Made by a program: the position numbers and the translations under genes
The notes under the pieces: model-generated
Database searches by the model: none
Told to the model about the DNA's origin: nothing
The model's input: only the letters and a program-made list of their open reading frames with translations
Assembly: GCF_000001735.4 (NCBI RefSeq)
Contig: NC_003071.7
Coordinates: 4,085,151 to 4,149,150, forward strand
Direction of reading: 5' to 3'
Length of the DNA stretch: 64,000 nucleotides
From: Arabidopsis thaliana
Taxonomy: Eukaryota; Streptophyta; Magnoliopsida; Brassicales; Brassicaceae
Shown here: piece after piece, positions 57,441 through 64,000 of the stretch
Layout: each line of letters begins with the position of its first letter
How positions within the stretch are numbered: position 1 is the stretch's first letter

Positions 57441-57449
57441 TATTTATAG
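57441..57449 (-). promoter_or_regulatory. TATA box of MIR396a
   Basis: CTATAAATA on the minus strand, about 130 bases upstream of the mature miRNA. The following leader is CT-rich (TCTTCCTTCTCACAACTTC). Spacing predicts a start of transcription near 57410-57415, giving a leader of about 80-85 bases before the hairpin. Confidence 0.7.
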
Positions 57450-57539
57450 GGGACAAGGGAAGAGAAGGGTCATTCTTTTACAGCACTAATCCCGAGGAGA
57501 ATATTGGCTTTTTTTTTTCTGCTGTAACAAATATTTGTA

Positions 57540-59930
57540 TTCATCAGTAATAGAATATTTATTTCTTTGCATTTGCATGTGTCGTATTGGTGTAGTCCGA
57601 CTCAGTTTTTTTTATAATATGGTTGTATTCATATTACGTAAAATAATGATACTATAGTTGTCATATGATAATTATTACAAAAAACAAAATCGTTGTCATA
57701 TAACCAATACTATAACCAATACTATGTTGATGACACTTCTAACAAATATAAATATTTAAAACTAAATATATCGTATAAAATCTCAAATAGACATTAAGAT
57801 CGTAATTTGTTTAGTGTATTATGAATTATAAAATTAATTAACATTTTTCTTTGAATAAAATAAATATATATTCAAATAAGAGAAATGCCTAGATAGTAAA
57901 AACTAAAATTAACACAATATATACTGTTTAAATGGCCATGTATGAATTAATTGGTAGTAAAAAAATTTGTGAAAGTTGGTACTATTTTATGTAGATACCA
58001 GATATTGAATTTCAACCAAATTTTTTTTTATTGGTATGATATGGAAACATATAACTAGGAAATAGACTAAATAAATAAAAATATTGTAATGACAATAACT
58101 GTATAGAAAAATCGTCTATGTAGATATTTTTGAGTTGAAGATTACAATAATCAGGCAAAATTGGGTGGAGGAAATTTGCTTCTTTTGGTCTAACCATCAC
58201 TTTATTCACAAGTGCTTCTTGTATCAGGTAATATGACTTGCCACCCCAAGCGTCAATGACCAAAACAAAAGGTAACTTTATCTATTTAGTTTTTTTTTCT
58301 TTTTTATTATTATTTTATTTTATTTAATCCGGTAGAACACTGAAATGGTATAGAATGGACTATTCTCGATCCGTAGAATTGGGTTACCACACGTCTTTCT
58401 TCGAGTTTGAAATTCCTGCCGACTATTGTGAATGGATAGTCAAATTGTCTGTATTTCTAACTACTAGATAAACTAATTAGAACAAATTCTAACTTTATCT
58501 ATTTAATTATTCTATTTTTTTTTGTAGATCTTGATCTTAAAACACCTATAGAGTCCCTTAAACCAAACATTAACGAATAACATGATTAACATCTCACTCC
58601 ACGGGCAGTGCGTTATATATATCCTGGAGATAAATTGACCATTGTGATCAAATCGTAAGTTTAATGACCTGGTCTATGAATTATTTAGCATTCAATTTAC
58701 CAGTGTGGTGATGTTGTGAATAAACTTGTCCTGCATGATATCCATCTCCATGAAAGCGGTAAGGTAAGCATGTTACATGAGCTCCAATTATCGACAAATG
58801 TTCGGTTTACTATATTGTCCCCCATATATTAATCGTTCTGGTTTTAAATATTGTGGAATAGGAGATGGTGTATTTGCTATTGATCCTTTGTTTCATTTCA
58901 TTATCTTTCGTCTTTGCCATAACATCTTGTGTTGTTCTAAATGATTTTATTTGTGGTTGCTAGTTAGTAGCGGGTGTACTTCGTATGCAATGATATTTTG
59001 ACATTTTAAATTAATATGGTATTTTTGAATTGTTTTGTTTCTTCAAAATGATTTTGTGATTTTGTTTCTTGAGGACTTGTCATTCATGTACAGATGACAT
59101 TATTACACATAGTGTTTGGTCAAAGTTCAATCCGTTTATAGAAAAAGAACTTTTCTCTAATACAAGTTAGGAATCGTATACATATGTGCATGTTTTTTTA
59201 TTTTATTTTTGGTATAGTAAATGGGAACATAGTTTTGTTTTCTTTGTCATCAAATTATTTAGAAATCAGACGAGCGATTCTGCATGAATTGTTTATGTAA
59301 GCAATGTGTAGCGATTCTGCACGAATTGTTCGTGCCAAATTTTTTTCCAATTATGAGTGATTAAAAATAAAGAAAAGATAGTTAATTTTTTCTTTTTTAT
59401 TGCTATGAAGCTCCTCCAAATATGTTGAAAATGATGGTTATTCGGTTTGAAAAAACAACAACTTTATTAAATTTGAACAATATGTAAACAAAGTTACTTT
59501 TTGACTGTCGACACCAATAATGAAAAATACTGGTAATTAATCACAAAACGATAAAATAAACAATCAAGTAAGCATTATCTTACTTCATTAAAATTAAGAC
59601 TTGAAGCGTAAAATTCGTTTAGTTTTGGTTGGAATATATTTCTTAATATATATGACCGTTCAATACCTATTCTAAATAAAGAAATACATCAAAACGTTAA
59701 TTTTTATTTTTGCTTAAATAAAACTAAGAAACATTAATAAATATTCTTTGGTTTATCATCATTTTTATCGGATTAAGATTAAGATGGTAATACAATAGTA
59801 ATATTAGTGTGAAATATTGAAGTAGTATTTATAATTTGATTAAAAACATTATAAAAGTTAATCGACCAATATTTGATATAAGCGATGTTAATGTTTATTT
59901 TTACATTAAAGAAAAAGAAAATGTTGGGAC
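57540..59930. other. AT-rich intergenic DNA, no supported gene
   Basis: This is the upstream region of MIR396a and may hold its distal regulatory sites. A minus-strand open frame at 58263-58126 reads VIDAWGGKSYYLIQEALVNK and VRPKEANFLHPILPDY, which looks protein-like in composition. I could not place it, and the remainder of that frame is low complexity. Nothing else of note is seen. Confidence 0.35.
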
Positions 59931-60189
59931 GAGAAAAAAGAGAACATGGAGGCATGTGGGTGGTGGGGACAATGTAGTAGGAAAAGAAGGTTACAGCCCG
60001 TCTTTGCCGGGACGGAGGTCTCTTTGTCTACCTTTCTTCTCCGGACTCTCTCATTCTTCTATTATTATTTTATTTTGTTTTGGCCTTTCACATAAAGTTA
60101 ATTGATCTTTGCTTGGATCGATTTTTGACGATCATAAAGCTTCAAGCTTTTTGCATCTCGTAGACTTTTCTATGCATCTGATTTTTCTT

Positions 60190-61160
60190 TTTTAAATTTT
60201 TTTTGAGAAAAGATTAAATTTATATCTAAATTTTTAATTTAAATTACAAAGAAAACAGACTAACCGAAAACTATAAAAACCACCAAAAACTACAACACAA
60301 CAGAAGACAAGGAAAAAAGAAAAGGAAATCACAACGAAAACCCTATTAGTGGAGACCCAAAACGAAACATTGATTCTAAACAATAAAGTTTTTACATTTG
60401 CGTGGTTTCCTCGGCTCGAAAGAGCTCATGTCCTCATCTTTGTTATCACAAGCAACCCAAATTTAAAGTTGTCCTCAAACCTCAAGAAAGAGCACTTACC
60501 GCTTCTCTGAAAACTAACACAAAAACAGAGCGGCTTAAGCGGACTAAACTCACACTCGACGGCACATGAGCATCTACGGGCAGCCAGAAAAGCCGCCTCC
60601 AGCCACCAATTCATTGAGAGTAACAGAACATCTTCCACAAAATAGCGAAGCCGCTTAATCCAAACGCCGCCTCAATTCCCCATGGAGAACCCCACCAAGG
60701 CAACACGTAGTGAAAATTTTGTTGCAAACTGCTATAGGCTGATCCTACAACAAAAGAAAAAAGCAACCTAACTGAGCCACAAAAGAGCCACATTGAAGCT
60801 TCAACGTAAGACGAAGCCAAACAAAAAACCTCCACACAAACTATTGCCACATCCACATTGAACGAATATAGTAAACCTCTCTGAGAACTCCGACCAGCTA
60901 GCCACAACCACAAAGAGCCCGAGGAGAGAAGCAAATCTAAACCAAACCAGATAAACTGTCTGAGAGACCAAATCGAAGGCGAGAATGAGTCAGATCCGGA
61001 GCCGTCCTTGAGCTCCATCACCTCCTCCGCCGTCAATCTCTCCAAAATAAGAACAATTAGGTTAGAATCACCTCCACGCGAGCTCAAACACAACGCCGCA
61101 AAAGAAACAACACCACCAAGCCGAGCCCACCAAGTCGAGCCCACCAAACTAATCGACACG
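60190..61160 (-). mobile_element. Possible poly(A)-tailed retroelement tail
   Basis: On the minus strand 61159-60611 is open for 182 residues (MSISLVGSTWWARLGGVVSF) and is followed by 60638-60426 in another frame, then a T-rich untranslated stretch and a short A run at 60205-60196. Higher GC than the flanks, a long 3' T/G-rich leader and the A tail fit the 3' part of a LINE or a retrocopy. The predicted protein has several hydrophobic stretches but no family I recognise; it may be non-coding. No target duplication was found. Confidence 0.35.
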
Positions 61161-61699
61161 CTTTAGGGCTATGTATTTGAATTATCATGCTTTAGGGCTA
61201 TAATTCAGTAAAGCAAAATACTTGAATTTGCAACATAAATAAATTTATAAGGTTTTGATTGATTATATGTCCTGTTGTATTACAAAATAACTAAGAATAA
61301 TAAGTATTTGCACTATTTTTCTTACAACTATATTTTATTCTCAATCAAGTATTGCATACAATTTTATGTATCCGCTAAAAATATGTATCGTTTTGTGATA
61401 AGCTATGAAATATTCTAAAATAAATCCTGTTTTTAATTTTCATAAGAACAATTCTTGAAGTTGACATGTCATCTAGTTAAAAAAACAAATAAATTAAATT
61501 ATTAAAAACAGCCCAAAAATTAATTAATTGTAATACCCATTAATATCTCCTTCACGTCTCTCTTAAAATATTATTTTTCTTTGTCTTTAGTTAAAAATCT
61601 GTATATACATTTTTGCAACACTTTTTTTGAAAATAAGTTTTGAAATTTGAGCTTTTATTCATCAATTATTTCAAATGGTTGGGTTTTACCCGGTTTAAT

Positions 61700-62951
61700 T
61701 TTGTTCGGATCTTGGATAACATTAATTCTTGAAAACAATTACCATTTACTACCAAAAAATAATTCAAAATAAAATTTAATTATTTAATTACCAAATTTAA
61801 TATATATAATATCTCTAAACTAACCATATTTGTTATTTACTTTAACTAATTTCCTAAAACATCTCTACCTAATCTAAACATAAATATATGATTCTTCTTT
61901 CACTTTTATTGAATTTTATATTTAATTTATTCTGAATTTATATAAATTACACATTGTTAATAAAATTTTCTATTTTTCTGTATATGATGTGATTCAAATT
62001 TTTTAAAACGGACATATATTATTCAATCGATGAAGAAATAATATGTGTACAATATCTCATATCGCTTAAAAAATTGGACAATGAATCATACTACAAAAAA
62101 GACCAAAATGATTATGAATACGAGTGAATAAGAAACTTGAGTTCTTAGACGGCCAAAACTAAAAGTGTTCGGTTTACTCCGGTTCATTATGTCAAAAATG
62201 GAAACTTTTAAAAAGTTTCAAAATATTATATATATTTAAATTTTATTTAAAGTAAACTATTATAACTGTTTCAAATACTAAAATATTTTATGAAGTTTTA
62301 AATATTATAAATATTTTATATTTATAATAATTAAATAAGAAATTTAAATATCATAAATATATAAACCTTATACTACGGGTGAAATCCTACAATTGACGGG
62401 TTTAGATCGATAATAATTTGTGACTGTATACTACGGGTGAAGTCCTAGAATTGATGGTTTTGGGTCGATAATAATACGAGACACTATACTATGTGTAAAA
62501 TCCTAAAATTAACGATTAAACTATAATTAAACAATCTTAAACACTAAACAACACAAAAAATATTAACAAAACAAATACAACTTAAATAATTTTTTTTTAA
62601 AACACATCTCAAATTTTTTATAAAAATTATATACATTATAAACATGTAAATTTTATACTACGGGTGAAATCCTAGAATTGACGGATTTGTGTTGATATTA
62701 ATCCATGAATGTATATTACGGGTAAACTTAACAATCAAATACAATTATACAATCTTAAACACTAAACAATATTAAGAAAACAAATACAACTTAAAATTTC
62801 AAATATTAAGTTAAAAAATATTTTCTTGCCGTGTACCATACATTTAAGTTAAACAAAATAAGAGCATATATTTATAGATCATTTTAACACAAAAATTCAA
62901 ATTTATTTAATAAAAATATAGGCCCACGGTATACCGCGGGTTAATATCTAG
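61700..62951 (+). mobile_element. Helitron-like element, plus strand
   Basis: The right end has the palindrome CCACGGTATACCGCGG (62925-62940) and then TTAATATCTAG with T after it at 62952, a classic Helitron 3' end. 61770-62140 matches 11990-12330. Between 62360 and 62720 the unit TACTACGGGTGAAATCCTA / AATTGACGG recurs four times. No Rep/helicase frame is present. The 5' end was not located; 61700 is an estimate. Confidence 0.6.
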
Positions 62952-63206
62952 TATTACAAAAAAAAGAAAAAAAAAACCATGATAATTAATAGTAAAGCTT
63001 AGGCAACTCCATATGTTTTCCGTTTTTGTCTTCCAAATGATCCAGTTTTACAATAAATCACGGTAACTTTTGTCAAATTCCTACAAAATATAAAATTTCA
63101 AATCAGGAAAAATTTGACTAAAAATGGTAAGAATATAAATAGCAAAAAAATAAATCTCTGTAACTTTCGTCAAACATAAATTGTAAAAATAAATTATTTA
63201 CGTGTA

Positions 63207-63535
63207 GCACTTGTGAAGAAAATGGTCGCGTCTTTATAATTGGATTGTTGGTAGCTGCATATAACTGGATATCGGAAGAAAGAGTTGAATCATGAAATCA
63301 TTTTTATCTTGTAATTAGTGTACATAAATATATTGACAAATTCACCAAAAAGTCTAATATAAATAGTAAGAATGATATTTTTACCAGTAGCACTTGTGGA
63401 GAGAATGTTCTCATCTATAAAATCAGATTTCAGGTAGCTATAGATAACTTTATATCAGAAAAATTTGAATTCTTAAGCATTTACCTTTTTTATTTTGTAA
63501 TTAATAAACATAAATATATTGATGAGGTCACCGCC
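63207..63535. repeat. Two-copy tandem repeat, about 185-bp unit
   Basis: 63207-63345 and 63391-63535 share GTAGCACTTGTG, GGTAGCT, AACT-TATATC, TTTTGTAATTA and ACATAAATATATTGA in the same order. Function unknown. It lies immediately left of the Tat pol fragment. Confidence 0.6.
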
Positions 63536-63564
63536 AGTCCTGCTAACCAGACCTGAACACCCAA

Positions 63565-63910
63565 ATGTTGCAGGACAACCTGGACTTCATCGACAAACGC
63601 AAAGATCAGACAATGATTCGAGTTCAAAATTATCAACAAGTTGCCGCCCGCTTCTACAACTCCAATATTAAAATTCTGAGATTTAGCGTGGGAGAACTTG
63701 TCCTACGAAAAGTGTTCAGCAACACGAGAGAGATAAATGCCGAAAAATTGGGCACCAACTTGGAAGGTCCTTATCGAATCTCCGAGGTAGTTCGCGACGA
63801 CGTCTATTAGCTCGAAAAAGTAATCAAGGGAATACCTGAGTTACGGTCTTGGAATGCCATGCATCTAAAAAAATACCACGAAAATGCTCTCTACAAAATT
63901 GAACTACGAT
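63565..63910 (+). pseudogene. Tat-lineage gypsy pol, integrase C-terminus
   Basis: Reads IRVQNYQQVAARFYNSN, VGELVLRKVFSNTREINAE, LGTNLEGPYRISEVVRDDVY, then a stop at 63808-63810, then LEKVIKGIPELRSWNAMHLKKYH to a stop near 63912. This is the C-terminal end of the Tat/Ogre-type integrase in plant gypsy elements. The sequence after it (GGCATGGTACGTAGGCAGCT) is typical of their 3' region. The left end is abrupt at about 63535, so this is a truncated copy that continues past the window. Confidence 0.82.
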
Positions 63911-64000
63911 AAGGCTTGACCCCTTGGCATGGTACGTAGGCAGCTCCCCCAAGAGTGCAGCCACCACCGCAATCAAACTACGTCATGGCTTGATCCCGTA

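Noticed and set aside
1-64000. CRISPR arrays, operons, bacterial promoters, rRNA genes
   Set aside because: Nothing of the kind is seen; the sequence is plant nuclear DNA with introns and eukaryotic transposons.

Overview
The window is plant nuclear DNA, almost certainly from a Brassicaceae species close to Arabidopsis. It is AT-rich, has introns with GT/AG ends, and carries an apparently complete MIR396a gene, a broken UNG (uracil-DNA glycosylase) gene whose protein reads like the Arabidopsis one, and Athila, copia, chromovirus, LINE, MULE and Helitron elements. The density of nested, decayed transposons is typical of pericentromeric heterochromatin. Names and similarities come from recognising sequence by eye; no database was searched.

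Layout. 1-3.85 kb: minus-strand Helitron ends, including one 338-bp copy with textbook A|TC...CTAG|T borders. 3.98-11.77 kb: a minus-strand UNG pseudogene split in exon 3 by a chromodomain Ty3/gypsy element (4334-10959, 379-bp LTRs, target duplication CCAAC). One of that element's LTRs was itself hit by a poly(A)-tailed, LINE-type retrocopy. 11.9-15.2 kb: AT-rich repeats and a fold-back element with a minisatellite core. 15.5-15.9 kb: the C-terminal exons of a CCCH zinc-finger gene whose Arabidopsis relative is, from memory, the neighbour of UNG. 15.9-17.9 kb: Helitron tails around an RPA-like pseudogene. 18.8-19.9 kb: a non-autonomous MULE with long TIRs, a 9-bp target duplication and a tRNA-like core. 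20.2-24.4 kb: a 1.5-kb tandem repeat carrying two related families of very small single-membrane-span proteins.

24.7-30.9 kb: a broken plant NT-C2-family gene on the minus strand, interrupted by two Ty1/copia elements. The first (25797-30546) has matching 5-bp duplications; the second (30883-35588) has a rearranged 3' end. 36.4-48.9 kb: two Athila-type elements, one nested inside the 5' leader of the other, with LTRs full of short palindromes built on TCGA. 48.9-54.1 kb: further LTR fragments. 54.3-56.2 kb: a LINE RT/RNase H remnant inside an inverted-repeat element. 57.17-57.45 kb: the MIR396a hairpin with a TATA box, the one clearly functional conserved gene. 57.5-63.5 kb: mostly AT-rich sequence with a retroelement tail and a Helitron 3' end. 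The last 430 bases are the end of a Tat-lineage gypsy pol gene.

The parts do not form an operon or pathway. The window records successive insertions into a duplicated gene block. The candidates for live function are MIR396a (predicted to silence GRF transcription factors) and one or more of the small membrane-protein genes at 20-24 kb. The latter are the best candidate for something undescribed.
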